NCBI RefSeq assembly: GCF_001068775.1
Contig: NZ_JWAJ01000106.1
Span: forward strand, 1-61,935
Length of the DNA stretch: 61,935 nt
Direction: 5' to 3'
Origin: Streptococcus pseudopneumoniae
Lineage (GTDB): Bacteria > Bacillota > Bacilli > Lactobacillales > Streptococcaceae
Positions 16,928 to 25,904 of the stretch are shown here, piece by piece. The notes under the pieces are model-generated. The model did not search any database and had not been told where the DNA came from. It saw nothing but the letters and a program-made list of their open reading frames with translations. The position numbers and the translations under genes were made by a program. Each line of letters opens with the position of its first letter. Within the stretch, counting starts at the first letter, position 1.

Positions 16928-17488
16928 TTAGGCGCGAGAAACGTAAGTTCCTTCTGCAGTGTTGATAATCAATTTTTGTCCTGCTTCGATGAAGTCTGGA
17001 ACGTTCACGACAAGACCAGTTTCCATTGTTGCTGGTTTACCAGAACCTGTAACAGTAGCACCTTTGATAGATGGTTGTGTTTCAGCAACTGTCAATTCAA
17101 CAGTAGTTGGTACAGTCACACCGATTACTTCAGTTCCGTAGAATTGGATTTTTACATCTGAGTTTTCAAGGATGTAAAGCAATTCGTTTTCAACATTTAC
17201 AACAGGAATTTCGTATTGGTCATAAGTTTCTGTATTCATGAAGTAAGCTGTGTCGTCCATTTTGTACAAGTATTGAGCTGGAACTGTTTCGATAATAGCT
17301 TGCTCAAATTTTTCTTCTGGGCGGTAGCTTGTTTCAAATGTTGAACCAGTACGGACATCACGCAATTTCATACGCATGATAGTGTTTCCTTTACCTGGTT
17401 TGTGGTGGCTAGCTTCCAAAACGCGGATCAATTTTCCTTCTGCTGTTTCAAAGGTCATACCAGCTTTTAGTTTACTTGCTTCAATCAT
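16928..17488 (-). CDS. efp: Elongation factor P
   Basis: EF-P relieves ribosome stalling at proline runs. The 186-residue product has the three-domain layout: N-terminal KOW-like domain with the tip KPGKGN (about residues 32-37, where the modifiable residue sits), central OB domain and C-terminal OB domain with [20 protein letters not shown]. An AGAGG site precedes the ATG. A possible extended -10 (TGGTAGAAT, about 17531-17523 on the minus strand) lies 35 bp upstream. It is first of the efp-asp23-nusB unit. Confidence 0.96.
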   Translation of the reverse strand: MIEASKLKAGMTFETAEGKLIRVLEASHHKPGKGNTIMRMKLRDVRTGSTFETSYRPEEKFEQAIIETVPAQYLYKMDDTAYFMNTETYDQYEIPVVNVENELLYILENSDVKIQFYGTEVIGVTVPTTVELTVAETQPSIKGATVTGSGKPATMETGLVVNVPDFIEAGQKLIINTAEGTYVSRA

Positions 17489-17648
17489 GTTTTTACCTCT
17501 TTAATAAATATTATTACTCTTCATTCTACCATAAAATCTTCTGGAAATAAAGTCAAAATAGTTAACGGGAGATGGTAGGGGAGAAAAAGAATATTGCCTA
17601 GTCAGGTGGAGTGGTTAATGTTAAAGAGTATCCACTATATTTCTTCTC

Positions 17649-17800
17649 ATACTCAATGGAAATCAAAGAGCAAACTAGGAAGCAAGCCGCAGGTTGCTCA
17701 AAACACTGTTTTGAGGTTGTGGATAGAACTGACGAAGTCAGTAACCATATATACGGTAATGTGACGCTGACGTGGTTTGAAGAGTTTTTCGAAGAGTATT
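17649..17800 (+). repeat. BOX element (boxA-boxB-boxC)
   Basis: A full-length BOX repeat in plus orientation: boxA start ATACTCAATGGAAATCAAAG, boxB hairpins CTCAAAACACTGTTTTGAG and ACTGACGAAGTCAGT, and boxC end reaching GAAGAGTATT. It lies upstream of efp and downstream of the butanediol dehydrogenase gene. Since the flanking genes are on the minus strand, its orientation relative to transcription equals that of the other copies. Confidence 0.9.
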
Positions 17801-17807
17801 ATATTTC

Positions 17808-17836
17808 AAAAGGCCGAAGTAAGCTTACTCCGACCT
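17808..17836 (-). terminator. Terminator of the butanediol dehydrogenase gene
   Basis: The minus strand folds AGGTCGGAGTAAG onto CTTACTTCGGCCT (17811-17836, two G-U pairs), followed by TTTTG. It lies 29 bp after the stop at 17865. Confidence 0.65.
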
Positions 17837-17864
17837 GTTAGTATTGTCTTAAAAAGATTGATTT

Positions 17865-18908
17865 TTATTCTGGTTCTACCAAAATTTTAATTTGTGACTT
17901 ATCTTGAGTTAATTCGATAAAGCCTTCTTCGACTATATTTTCCAATTTAATTTTCTTAGTAACTAATTTTTCAGCAGAGAAGTAGCCTTGTTCCATCAAT
18001 TCTAATACTTTAGGGAAGATATGACGATAAGCAATGATTCCTTTTAGTGTCTTTTCTTGGATTGCAAATTCATTCGGATTAATATTTGCTTCTCGTTCCC
18101 AGATAGAGACCACCATACACTCACCTGCTTTATGTACGGCAGCTAAGGCTTGTCCTAAAACTACTGGCACACCCGTTACTTCATAAGAAACATCTACACC
18201 ACCGTTTGTTAAACGATGAATAGCTTCAACAGCTGTTTCACCTTCTTCCGGACGGACAACTATAGCTCCTAACTCTTCAGCTTTTGCTTGACGTTCAGGT
18301 GATAGTTCAACAGCATAAATCTTAGAAGCACCCGCTGCACGAAGGGCTTCTACAATTAAAAGACCAATCGGACCTAAGCCAAAGACAGCAGCAGTATCAC
18401 CAGTTTTTAGTGCTGATTGACGAACTGCATAAACTGCAACAGCAGCTGGCTCAGTGAGAGCAGCTTGCTCATAGCTTAAGCTATCTGGAATGACATGTAC
18501 TAAGTCACCGTCTAAAACACAATATTTGGCAAATCCACCGTCTGCAGCCAAACCGACAAAATTAAGGTTTGGATCCAAATTATAATTACCAACTAAGTTA
18601 TTCTTAGCTAGAATTGGTTCTACAGCAACACGATCACCAACTTTAACACGAGTAACATCGCTTCCGACTTCTACAATTTCACCAGAAAATTCATGTCCCA
18701 GTGTTACTGGTGCTTTTTGACCAGAATAGACATGTTCTTCTGTTGGGATGAAGATAGGGCCATCTAAAAATTCGTGGAGGTCAGTACCACAAATTCCTGT
18801 GAATTTAACAGCAACTTTTACTTGGTGCGGAAGTACCTCAGGGACTTCTACTTCTTGAATACGAACATCTTTTGCTGCATGCCAGCGAGCTGCTTTCATT
18901 GTAGCCAT
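17865..18908 (-). CDS. bdhA: 2,3-butanediol dehydrogenase (zinc-dependent, MDR family)
   Basis: The enzyme interconverts acetoin and (R,R)-2,3-butanediol with NAD(H). The 347-residue product is a medium-chain zinc dehydrogenase: FTGICGTDLHEFLDGP (zinc Cys and His, about residues 36-51), GHEFSGE (about 71-77), a Rossmann GLGPIGLL (about 172-179) and the BDH-type VTGVPVVLGQA. It closely resembles Bacillus BdhA by memory. It lacks the structural-zinc CX2CX2CX7C block. ATG 18908 has AAGGAG at good spacing; the next Met is too far from it. It sits alone between efp and gatB, which I recall as neighbours in pneumococcus, so it is probably an accessory insertion. Its promoter carries a cre site. Sorbitol or threonine dehydrogenase are alternatives. 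Confidence 0.85.
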   Translation of the reverse strand: MATMKAARWHAAKDVRIQEVEVPEVLPHQVKVAVKFTGICGTDLHEFLDGPIFIPTEEHVYSGQKAPVTLGHEFSGEIVEVGSDVTRVKVGDRVAVEPILAKNNLVGNYNLDPNLNFVGLAADGGFAKYCVLDGDLVHVIPDSLSYEQAALTEPAAVAVYAVRQSALKTGDTAAVFGLGPIGLLIVEALRAAGASKIYAVELSPERQAKAEELGAIVVRPEEGETAVEAIHRLTNGGVDVSYEVTGVPVVLGQALAAVHKAGECMVVSIWEREANINPNEFAIQEKTLKGIIAYRHIFPKVLELMEQGYFSAEKLVTKKIKLENIVEEGFIELTQDKSQIKILVEPE

Positions 18909-18968
18909 ATGAATAACTCCTTATTGTTGCGATTTTTAGTTTTCCTTTTAGGAAACTTTACATGCAAT

Positions 18969-18997
18969 ATTGTAAACGCTTTCCTTGTATTTGTCAA
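18969..18997 (-). promoter_or_regulatory. bdhA promoter with an overlapping cre site
   Basis: On the minus strand, -35 TTGACA (18997-18992), 17-bp spacer, -10 TACAAT (18974-18969). A catabolite-responsive element (TGTAAACGCTTTCC on the plus strand, 18971-18984) covers the -10 and part of the spacer. CcpA binding there should repress transcription during growth on preferred sugars. Confidence 0.8.
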
Positions 18998-18999
18998 GA

Positions 19000-19025
19000 A
19001 AAACCAACCTCAGGGCTGGTTTCTT
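19000..19025 (-). terminator. gatB terminator
   Basis: On the minus strand AACCAGCC pairs with GGTTGGTT around a CTGA loop, followed by a T run, just after the gatB stop. Confidence 0.75.
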
Positions 19026-19032
19026 TTACATA

Positions 19033-20475
19033 TTAATCTTCTTTCAACTTAGCCAATTCTTGGGCAAGTAGCTTGAGGGCGACTTGTGGGTTGGCTTGGC
19101 CTTTGGTTGCTTTCATGAGGAATCCTGTGAAGGCTTTGTCAGCGTTACGTTTTCCTGACTTGAAGTCGGCAACAGCAGCTTCGTTATCTGCAAAGACTTG
19201 GTGGATAATTGGAATCAAGATTTCTGGATCTGAGATTTGAACCATACCTGATTTCTCCACGTATTCACGCGCACCTCCACCATTTTTAGCCAGGTGGACA
19301 AAGACTTTCTTGGCAATCTTAGACGAGATAGTGCCGTCTTCGATGATGGCAATCATTTCAACCAAGTTTTCTGGTGTCAATTCGATTTGTTCCAGTGTTT
19401 TGCCTTCGGCATTCAAGAATTGAGCAACTTCCCCTTGGAGCCAGTTAGAGACTTGTTTAGCATCGCCACCGAGGGCAACAGCTTTCTCAAAGAAGTCAGA
19501 AGTGACTTTATTAGCAGTCAACTGACTAGCATCGTAGTCTGATAAACCAAGGTCAGATACATAACGCGCACGGCGTTCTTTTGGAAACTCTGGCAACTCT
19601 GTACGCATTTCCTCAATCCACTCATCTGAGATTTCAAAGAGTGGTAGGTCTGGTTCTGGGAAGTAGCGGTAGTCTGCAGCACCTTCCTTGACACGCATGA
19701 GGATAGTTGCCTTGTTCGCTTCATCATAACGACGTGTTTCTTGGCGGATTTGACCACCAGAGCGAAGTATTTCAGCCTGACGTTGCACTTCGTATTCAAG
19801 ACCTTTACGAACGTTTGAGAAGGAGTTGAGGTTTTTCAACTCAGTTTTGGTACCAAATTTCTCTTGACCATAAGGACGAAGAGAGATGTTGGCATCTACA
19901 CGCATAGAACCTTCTTCCATCTTAACGTCAGAGATACCAGCGTATTGGATCACTTCCTTGAGGGCTGTTAGATAAGCGTAGGCTTCTTCTGGTGAGCGCA
20001 TGTCGGCTTCAGATACAATCTCAATCAATGGCACGCCTTGACGATTAAGGTCGACATAAGAGAAACCATCCGTACCGTGGGTGTTCTTACCAGCGTCCTC
20101 CTCTAGGTGAGCACGCTCGATACCGATTTTCTTAGTTGTTCCGTCTTCTAGTTCCACTTCAATCCATCCGTTGTAACCAATTGGCTCATCAAATTGAGAA
20201 ATTTGATAGGCTTTAGGATTATCAGGATAGAAGTAGTTTTTGCGATCAAAGTGCATCTTCTTGTGGATGTCCATGTTGAGGGCAAGAGCTGCCTTGATAC
20301 CAGCATCGACAACACCCTTATTGAGAACTGGTAGTACGCCTGGGAAAGACCAGTCAATCACGTTAGTGTTGGCATTTTGGTCATTTCCAAAGTGGGCAGA
20401 AGTAGGTGAGAAGATTTTTGAATTGGTGTTGAGCTCTACGTGGACTTCAAGTCCAATGACTGTTTCAAAGTTCAT
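19033..20475 (-). CDS. gatB: Asp-tRNA(Asn)/Glu-tRNA(Gln) amidotransferase subunit B
   Basis: GatB binds the misacylated tRNA and activates the side chain during transamidation to Gln-tRNA or Asn-tRNA. The 480-residue product starts [24 protein letters not shown], has the kinase-like core ([21 protein letters not shown]) and a C-terminal helical YqeY-like domain with [23 protein letters not shown]. The start overlaps the gatA stop by 1 nt. Third gene of gatCAB. Confidence 0.96.
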   Translation of the reverse strand: MNFETVIGLEVHVELNTNSKIFSPTSAHFGNDQNANTNVIDWSFPGVLPVLNKGVVDAGIKAALALNMDIHKKMHFDRKNYFYPDNPKAYQISQFDEPIGYNGWIEVELEDGTTKKIGIERAHLEEDAGKNTHGTDGFSYVDLNRQGVPLIEIVSEADMRSPEEAYAYLTALKEVIQYAGISDVKMEEGSMRVDANISLRPYGQEKFGTKTELKNLNSFSNVRKGLEYEVQRQAEILRSGGQIRQETRRYDEANKATILMRVKEGAADYRYFPEPDLPLFEISDEWIEEMRTELPEFPKERRARYVSDLGLSDYDASQLTANKVTSDFFEKAVALGGDAKQVSNWLQGEVAQFLNAEGKTLEQIELTPENLVEMIAIIEDGTISSKIAKKVFVHLAKNGGGAREYVEKSGMVQISDPEILIPIIHQVFADNEAAVADFKSGKRNADKAFTGFLMKATKGQANPQVALKLLAQELAKLKED

Positions 20476-21941
20476 TAGTTGTCACCTCCAAAAATCACGG
20501 GTTGTTGTTTGTGGTAGTCTGTTGTTGCTTCAAAAGCAGCAGCAGCTTGGTAGATAGTTTCTTCTGAATACTTAGGACCAATCAATTGGAGTCCTACTGG
20601 TAGACCTTGAACAAATCCTGCAGGAATTGAAATTCCTGGTAGACCAGCCAAGTTGACAGGAATTGTTAAAAGGTCAGCCAAGTACATGGCAACTGGGTCA
20701 TGGTTGAGTGAGTCCAAGTCATAAGCAACACTAGGAGCAGTTGGACCCAAAATCAAGTCATAATCCGCAAAGACGTTTTCGAAATCTTGAATGATGAGGG
20801 TACGGACTTGACCAGCTTTCTTGTAGTAGGCATCGTAGTAACCTGATGAAAGACTGAAAGTACCTAGCATGATACGACGTTTCACTTCTTCACCAAAACC
20901 TTGGCTACGGCTGTTTACATAGATTTCATCAAGGTTGGTTGCATCTTCTGCGCGATAGCCGTAACGGATACCGTCAAAACGTTGCAAGTTTGATGAAGCT
21001 TCTGATGAAGCGATGATGTAGTAGACGGCAACACCGTATTTAGAGTGAGGCAGGCTCACTTCTTCGACGATGGCACCCAGTTTTTCAAAGTGTTTGGCAG
21101 CATTAAGAATAGTTTCCTTAACTTCTGGGTCAATCCCTTCGCCAAGATATTCTTTAGGCAAAGCGATTTTCATGCCCTTGATGTCTTGGCCGATTTTTGA
21201 AGTAAAGTCAGCAATGCGGACAGGAGCAGAAGTAGAGTCTTTAGCATCTTCGCTAGCAATAGCATTGAGCAAGAGAGCATTTTCCTTAACAGTTGGAGCA
21301 AAAGGACCAATTTGGTCCAATGAGCTACCAAAGGCAATGAGACCGAAACGTGAAACCGTTCCGTAGGTTGGTTTGAGACCAACAATCCCATTGAAGGCAG
21401 CAGGTTGGCGGATGGAACCACCAGTATCAGAACCAAGTGACAAGCGAACTTGTCCTGAGGCTACAGCTGCGGCAGAACCACTTGATGAACCACCAGGAAC
21501 CTTGCTTTGATCCCAAGCGTTTTTAGTCGCACCATAGTGTGAAGTTTCACCTGAACCACCCATGGCAAATTCGTCCATGTTAGTTTTCCCTACGACAATC
21601 ATGCCGTTCGCTTTTGCATTGGCAACGGTTGTCGCATCAAAGATTGGCTCATAGTTGTAGAGCATTTTTGAGGCAGCAGTTGTCAGGATGCCGTCTGTAG
21701 AGATATTATCCTTAACCGCAAGTGGAATTCCTGAAAGGATATTTTCAGCATCGATTCCAGCTTGGTCAATAGCCTTGGCTTGAGCAAGAGCTTGGTCTTC
21801 AGCGATGGTAACAAAAGCGTTGATAGCTGTCTCGCGAGATTTGATATCTTCAAGTGTTACTTGCGTTAGTTCGGTTGCAGAAATTTCCTTAGATACAAGG
21901 AGGTTGTGCAACTCTTCAATCGTTTTATTGTTAAAAGTCAT
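20475..21941 (-). CDS. gatA: Asp-tRNA(Asn)/Glu-tRNA(Gln) amidotransferase subunit A
   Basis: GatA is the glutaminase that provides ammonia for the amidotransferase. The 488-residue product is an amidase-signature enzyme with the Ser-cisSer-Lys triad: Lys in AVKDNIST (about residue 77), and the serines in [17 protein letters not shown] (about 148-164). [17 protein letters not shown] follows. It overlaps gatC and gatB by 1 nt each, so the three are translated in step. Confidence 0.96.
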   Translation of the reverse strand: MTFNNKTIEELHNLLVSKEISATELTQVTLEDIKSRETAINAFVTIAEDQALAQAKAIDQAGIDAENILSGIPLAVKDNISTDGILTTAASKMLYNYEPIFDATTVANAKANGMIVVGKTNMDEFAMGGSGETSHYGATKNAWDQSKVPGGSSSGSAAAVASGQVRLSLGSDTGGSIRQPAAFNGIVGLKPTYGTVSRFGLIAFGSSLDQIGPFAPTVKENALLLNAIASEDAKDSTSAPVRIADFTSKIGQDIKGMKIALPKEYLGEGIDPEVKETILNAAKHFEKLGAIVEEVSLPHSKYGVAVYYIIASSEASSNLQRFDGIRYGYRAEDATNLDEIYVNSRSQGFGEEVKRRIMLGTFSLSSGYYDAYYKKAGQVRTLIIQDFENVFADYDLILGPTAPSVAYDLDSLNHDPVAMYLADLLTIPVNLAGLPGISIPAGFVQGLPVGLQLIGPKYSEETIYQAAAAFEATTDYHKQQPVIFGGDN

Positions 21942-22243
21942 TAGGCATCTCCTCCATCATCCAGAATAGCTGGTACCTTGATATAGTAGTTATCTTTTTC
22001 AGGTACATTTTTAAATAAGCGATCACGGTCAGTTCCTTCTTCGGCTACGTCTGGGCGAAGAACGGTCTTGCGATCTGCCATGGTAGTCGTTGCTTCAACA
22101 CCAGTAGTGTCGACTTCGCCCAGCAATTCGACCATATCAACAATTTTTGAGAGTGTTGTCGCAAACTCAGCAGTTTCTTCTTCTGAGAATTTTAATTTTG
22201 AAAGATTGGCAACGTGAGTTACCTCTTCTTGCGTAATTTTCAT
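21941..22243 (-). CDS. gatC: Asp-tRNA(Asn)/Glu-tRNA(Gln) amidotransferase subunit C
   Basis: GatC is the small stabilising subunit. The 100-residue product starts [21 protein letters not shown], the family signature, and ends in a wrapping segment with [19 protein letters not shown]. The open frame extends to 22417, but ATG 22243 with a GAAAGGA site gives the normal length. An extended -10 (TGGTAAAAT) lies about 40 bp upstream on the minus strand, near 22284-22292. Confidence 0.95.
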   Translation of the reverse strand: MKITQEEVTHVANLSKLKFSEEETAEFATTLSKIVDMVELLGEVDTTGVEATTTMADRKTVLRPDVAEEGTDRDRLFKNVPEKDNYYIKVPAILDDGGDA

Positions 22244-22337
22244 CTGGTATCCTTTCGTGAAATGATGATTATTTATCTGTTCTATTTTACCATATTTTCC
22301 TATAAATAAGGGAGGCGGAACTGAAAAGAAATAGAAA

Positions 22338-22366
22338 TTGAAAAAAATGCTAAAATCCGATATAAT
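22338..22366 (+). promoter_or_regulatory. prfC promoter
   Basis: TTGAAA (22338-22343), 17-bp spacer, TATAAT (22361-22366), about 90 bp before the prfC start. Confidence 0.7.
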
Positions 22367-22455
22367 GGAGTGTTGAAAGGAATGGTAAAATCCAATGTAG
22401 AAATCATTCTTAGCCATTGAAACAAGAAAAATAGAGAATCAAAGAAAGAGAACTT

Positions 22456-24000
22456 ATGAATATTCAAGAAGAAATTAAGAAACGTCGTACCTTTGCCATT
22501 ATCTCTCACCCGGACGCGGGGAAAACAACCATCACTGAGCAATTGCTCTACTTTGGGGGCGAGATTCGTGAGGCTGGTACTGTAAAAGGAAAGAAAACAG
22601 GGACTTTTGCCAAGTCTGACTGGATGGATATCGAGAAACAACGTGGGATTTCGGTAACCTCATCTGTCATGCAGTTTGACTATGATGGCAAGCGTGTGAA
22701 TATCCTAGACACGCCAGGGCACGAGGACTTCTCAGAAGATACCTATCGGACCTTGATGGCGGTGGATGCTGCGGTCATGGTAGTGGACTCTGCCAAGGGT
22801 ATCGAGGCCCAAACCAAGAAATTATTTGAGGTTGTCAAACACCGCGGGATTCCAGTCTTTACCTTTATGAACAAGCTGGACCGTGACGGTCGTGAACCAC
22901 TAGATCTCTTGCAAGAATTGGAAGAAGTCTTGGGTATTGCAAGTTATCCAATGAACTGGCCAATCGGAATGGGGAAAGCCTTTGAGGGGCTCTACGACCT
23001 CTATAACCAACGTTTGGAACTCTACAAAGGGGATGAACGTTTTGCCAGCCTAGAAGATGGCGATAAACTCTTTGCTAGCAATCCATTCTATGAACAAGTT
23101 AAAGATGATATTGAGCTTTTGAATGAAGCAGGAAATGAATTCTCAGAGGAAGCCATTCTTGCAGGTGATTTGACACCAGTATTCTTTGGATCAGCTCTTA
23201 CTAACTTTGGTGTTCAGACCTTCCTTGAGACTTTCCTCAAGTTTGCTCCAGAACCACATGGACACAAGAAAACAGATGGCGAAATTGTGGATCCGTATGA
23301 CAAGGATTTCTCAGGTTTTGTCTTTAAAATTCAAGCCAACATGGACCCTCGACACCGTGACCGCATCGCCTTTGTTCGTATTGTATCGGGTGAATTTGAG
23401 CGTGGCATGAGTGTCAATCTCCCTCGTACTGGTAAAGGGGCTAAACTTTCGAATGTGACTCAGTTTATGGCGGAAAGTCGTGAAAATGTCACTAATGCCG
23501 TGGCTGGAGATATCATCGGGGTTTACGATACAGGTACTTATCAGGTTGGGGATACACTAACTGTTGGAAAAAATAAGTATGAATTTGAACCACTGCCAAC
23601 CTTTACTCCTGAGATTTTCATGAAAGTTTCTGCTAAGAACGTCATGAAACAAAAATCTTTCCATAAGGGAATCGAGCAATTGGTTCAAGAAGGAGCTATT
23701 CAGCTTTATACCAACTACCAAACAGGTGAATATATGTTGGGTGCCGTTGGTCAATTGCAGTTTGAAGTCTTCAAACATCGTATGGAAAATGAGTACAATG
23801 CAGAAGTGGTTATGAGCCCAATGGGTAAAAAGACCGTTCGCTGGATCAAGCCTGAGGACTTGGATGAGCGTATGTCTTCAAGTCGAAACATCTTGGCTAA
23901 AGACCGCTTTGACCAGCCTGTCTTCCTCTTTGAAAATGACTTTGCCCTCCGCTGGTTTGCGGACAAGTATCCAGATGTAGAGTTAGAAGAGAAGATGTAG
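22456..24000 (+). CDS. prfC: Peptide chain release factor 3
   Basis: RF3 is a GTPase that recycles RF1 and RF2 from the ribosome. The 514-residue product has the G motifs [15 protein letters not shown] (about residues 18-32), [14 protein letters not shown] (about 88-101) and [10 protein letters not shown] (about 142-151), then domain II and an RF3-type C-terminal domain with [17 protein letters not shown]. Length is normal. AGAAAGAG lies before the ATG. It converges with the arc operon; an unusual hairpin array lies downstream. Confidence 0.96.
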   Translation: MNIQEEIKKRRTFAIISHPDAGKTTITEQLLYFGGEIREAGTVKGKKTGTFAKSDWMDIEKQRGISVTSSVMQFDYDGKRVNILDTPGHEDFSEDTYRTLMAVDAAVMVVDSAKGIEAQTKKLFEVVKHRGIPVFTFMNKLDRDGREPLDLLQELEEVLGIASYPMNWPIGMGKAFEGLYDLYNQRLELYKGDERFASLEDGDKLFASNPFYEQVKDDIELLNEAGNEFSEEAILAGDLTPVFFGSALTNFGVQTFLETFLKFAPEPHGHKKTDGEIVDPYDKDFSGFVFKIQANMDPRHRDRIAFVRIVSGEFERGMSVNLPRTGKGAKLSNVTQFMAESRENVTNAVAGDIIGVYDTGTYQVGDTLTVGKNKYEFEPLPTFTPEIFMKVSAKNVMKQKSFHKGIEQLVQEGAIQLYTNYQTGEYMLGAVGQLQFEVFKHRMENEYNAEVVMSPMGKKTVRWIKPEDLDERMSSSRNILAKDRFDQPVFLFENDFALRWFADKYPDVELEEKM

Positions 24001-24008
24001 ATCGCCAA

Positions 24009-24407
24009 AGTTACTTGATTGTGTAACAATCTAAGTAACTAACGCCAAGTTTCTATGGAACTTGGCTAGGCGCTCCACTAGTAAAGTTTTACGAATAGTA
24101 TCGATTCGTAAAACTTTACGTCGTGACGGGTAGAAATTGGGCTACCTGCTTGCCTCACTAACTACGTTTGGCAAATGGAATCGATTTGCTAAACTGTGTG
24201 TCGTAATGTAACAATCGGTAACCGCTATGGCAGTTTGCCTAGTAACAGAAAGGAAGCGGTCTAGCTGCCTGCCTTTCTAACTGCGTTTGGCAAATAAAAT
24301 CGATTTGTAAAACTCAGTGTCGTAACGTGTAGAAAGTGGCCTAGCTAACTGCCTTACTAACTTCGTTTGCCAAATAGAATCGATTTGCCAAACTCAGTGT
24401 CGTAGTG
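24009..24407. repeat. Array of related hairpin repeats after prfC
   Basis: Four units share the pattern: CTAACT-like lead, a 10-16 bp inverted repeat around a 7-nt loop ending ATCG, then GTCGTRA. Stems: 24081-24096 with 24104-24119 (perfect 16 bp), 24166-24176 with 24184-24194, 24285-24295 with 24303-24313, and 24365-24375 with 24383-24393. The spacings between stems are 84, 120 and 80 bp. Two further hairpins precede them (24009-24016 with 24033-24040; 24044-24051 with 24059-24066). No open frame crosses the region, and the function is unknown. Confidence 0.75.
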
Positions 24408-24450
24408 AAAAAGAGTATCTGAGTTTGTAACTTACCTTAAAACTATTGCA

Positions 24451-24485
24451 AAAAGCCAAGAAAATCCCTTCCTTGGCTTTTGTTG
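24451..24485 (+). terminator. Terminator after the prfC hairpin array
   Basis: A perfect 10-bp stem AAAAGCCAAG (24451-24460) with its complement at 24472-24481. The following bases are only moderately T-rich. Confidence 0.65.
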
Positions 24486-24505
24486 TGACTTGCTATTTAG
24501 AATTT

Positions 24506-24539
24506 TCCTAAAACTCCGTCCCGATTTGGGACGGAGTTT
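24506..24539 (-). terminator. Terminator of the arc operon
   Basis: A perfect 12-bp stem AAACTCCGTCCC (24511-24522 with 24528-24539), 5-nt loop. On the minus strand it lies directly after the dipeptidase stop and runs into TTTTAGG. Confidence 0.8.
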
Positions 24540-24549
24540 AGGAGGTCTT

Positions 24550-25887
24550 TTAGGTCGCTAATCGGTAAACAGCTTCAGCATAGATATCCATAGCCTGATA
24601 GAGATCATCTAAGATAGCATATTCATTTGCTTGATGTTCTGTTTGCTCTCTTCCTGGGAAGAGGGCGCCAAAAGCGACACAGTTTGGCATCGTACGTGCA
24701 AAGGTTGCACCGCCAGATGATAGAGCGGGACTCTTGTCACCAGTTTTTTCTTCATAAACTTGCATGAGAGTAGTGACGAGCATACTATCTCTTGCCACGT
24801 AAAGTGGTGCTAGGTAGTCAAATTCTTGGTAGCTAAGTTGGTAAGCTTTTGCGCACTCTATCAGCTGATGAACAAGGGCATCCTTGTCTGCAAGGACTGG
24901 GATTCGGATATCAATTCGAATCTCAGAACTTTCGGGAGTAATGGTTAAGGCGGCCACATTAAAGGATAAATGTCCAGAAGGCTGGTCGCTGATATCACCA
25001 AAGATTCCTTTTCCTTGACCATCTTGACCATCTTGACCAACTTCTTTGGCAAGAAATGTAAGTGCAGGATGGGATTGAATGGAATCAAGGACGGTGGCTA
25101 ATCGAATGACTGCATTAATCCCTTGGCTAGCATCCTTGGCATGCTTAGATAGTCCTAGAACAGTAAGGTTCTGGTCATTTTGTTGATAATCGTAGCCAGC
25201 AGATATGAGGCCTGTCTGGATCTGATCCATAAGTGGTCCTTGATAGGTTGCCTTATCAGGTACGACATTAAATGCTCCGCCTACATCTAAGGCGAGTTGT
25301 TCTGATCCAGGTCCATGAAGTTTGACCTGAAGGAGTCCTTTTTCTGCATAGGTTAATGGAAATGATGAGTCGGGAGCAAATCCCATGCTGGCTTGCTCTT
25401 CAATGGCATTATATCTTGCCATACAACGCCAAAGTGTTTCTTCATCAGTGCCAAATATGAACCGAACCCGTTTTTTGAATTGAATTCCTTGGTCAAGCAG
25501 GCTTTTGACTGCGTAAAGGGCTGCAAGAGAAGGTCCTTTATCATCCTGAGAACCCCGACCATAAACCCGCCCATTTCTGATACTAGCTTCAAATGGAGGA
25601 GTTTCCCAGTCTGTCAAATCGCCTGCAGGAACTACATCTAGGTGGCAGAGGATGGCAAGGAGATCCCCCTCTCCAACTTCTGCATACCCATAATATCCTT
25701 GAGGATCAAGGTAGGTTTTAAAACCAAGTTCTTGACATAAGTCCAGCGTTTTTTTCAGGACATCTTGAATTGCTTGACCAAAGGGAGTGCCATTTTCACC
25801 TTCATTGAGAACAGAAGGATAAGAGATGATTGTTTTCAAACTTTGAAGAAAATCCTCTTTGATTGATTCTGTAATATAGGATTTCAT
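24550..25887 (-). CDS. M20 family dipeptidase of the arc operon
   Basis: A 445-residue M20 metallopeptidase, PepV-like. Metal-site motifs are ILCHLDVVPAGD (about residues 80-91), GRGSQDDKGP (about 114-123) and the catalytic glutamates in FGTDEETLW (about 150-158), with a C-terminal His in REQTEHQANEY. It probably splits dipeptides, perhaps supplying arginine for the deiminase pathway; substrate specificity is inferred from position only. In oral streptococci a gene in this position has been called arcT. The frame extends upstream into arcD, but ATG 25887 (MKSYITESIKEDF) has a GAGGGAA site and lies 17 bp after arcD. It is the last gene of the operon. Confidence 0.88.
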   Translation of the reverse strand: MKSYITESIKEDFLQSLKTIISYPSVLNEGENGTPFGQAIQDVLKKTLDLCQELGFKTYLDPQGYYGYAEVGEGDLLAILCHLDVVPAGDLTDWETPPFEASIRNGRVYGRGSQDDKGPSLAALYAVKSLLDQGIQFKKRVRFIFGTDEETLWRCMARYNAIEEQASMGFAPDSSFPLTYAEKGLLQVKLHGPGSEQLALDVGGAFNVVPDKATYQGPLMDQIQTGLISAGYDYQQNDQNLTVLGLSKHAKDASQGINAVIRLATVLDSIQSHPALTFLAKEVGQDGQDGQGKGIFGDISDQPSGHLSFNVAALTITPESSEIRIDIRIPVLADKDALVHQLIECAKAYQLSYQEFDYLAPLYVARDSMLVTTLMQVYEEKTGDKSPALSSGGATFARTMPNCVAFGALFPGREQTEHQANEYAILDDLYQAMDIYAEAVYRLAT

Positions 25888-25904
25888 CCGTATTTCCCTC
25901 TTTA

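Noticed and set aside
17611-17841. A 76-codon plus-strand frame over the BOX at 17649
   Set aside because: It is a translation of the BOX repeat and flanking DNA; no start signal and no conserved protein features.
24009-24407. The hairpin array as a CRISPR array or integron attC series
   Set aside because: The units are not identical, spacing varies from 80 to 120 bp, and no cas, integrase or cassette gene is adjacent.
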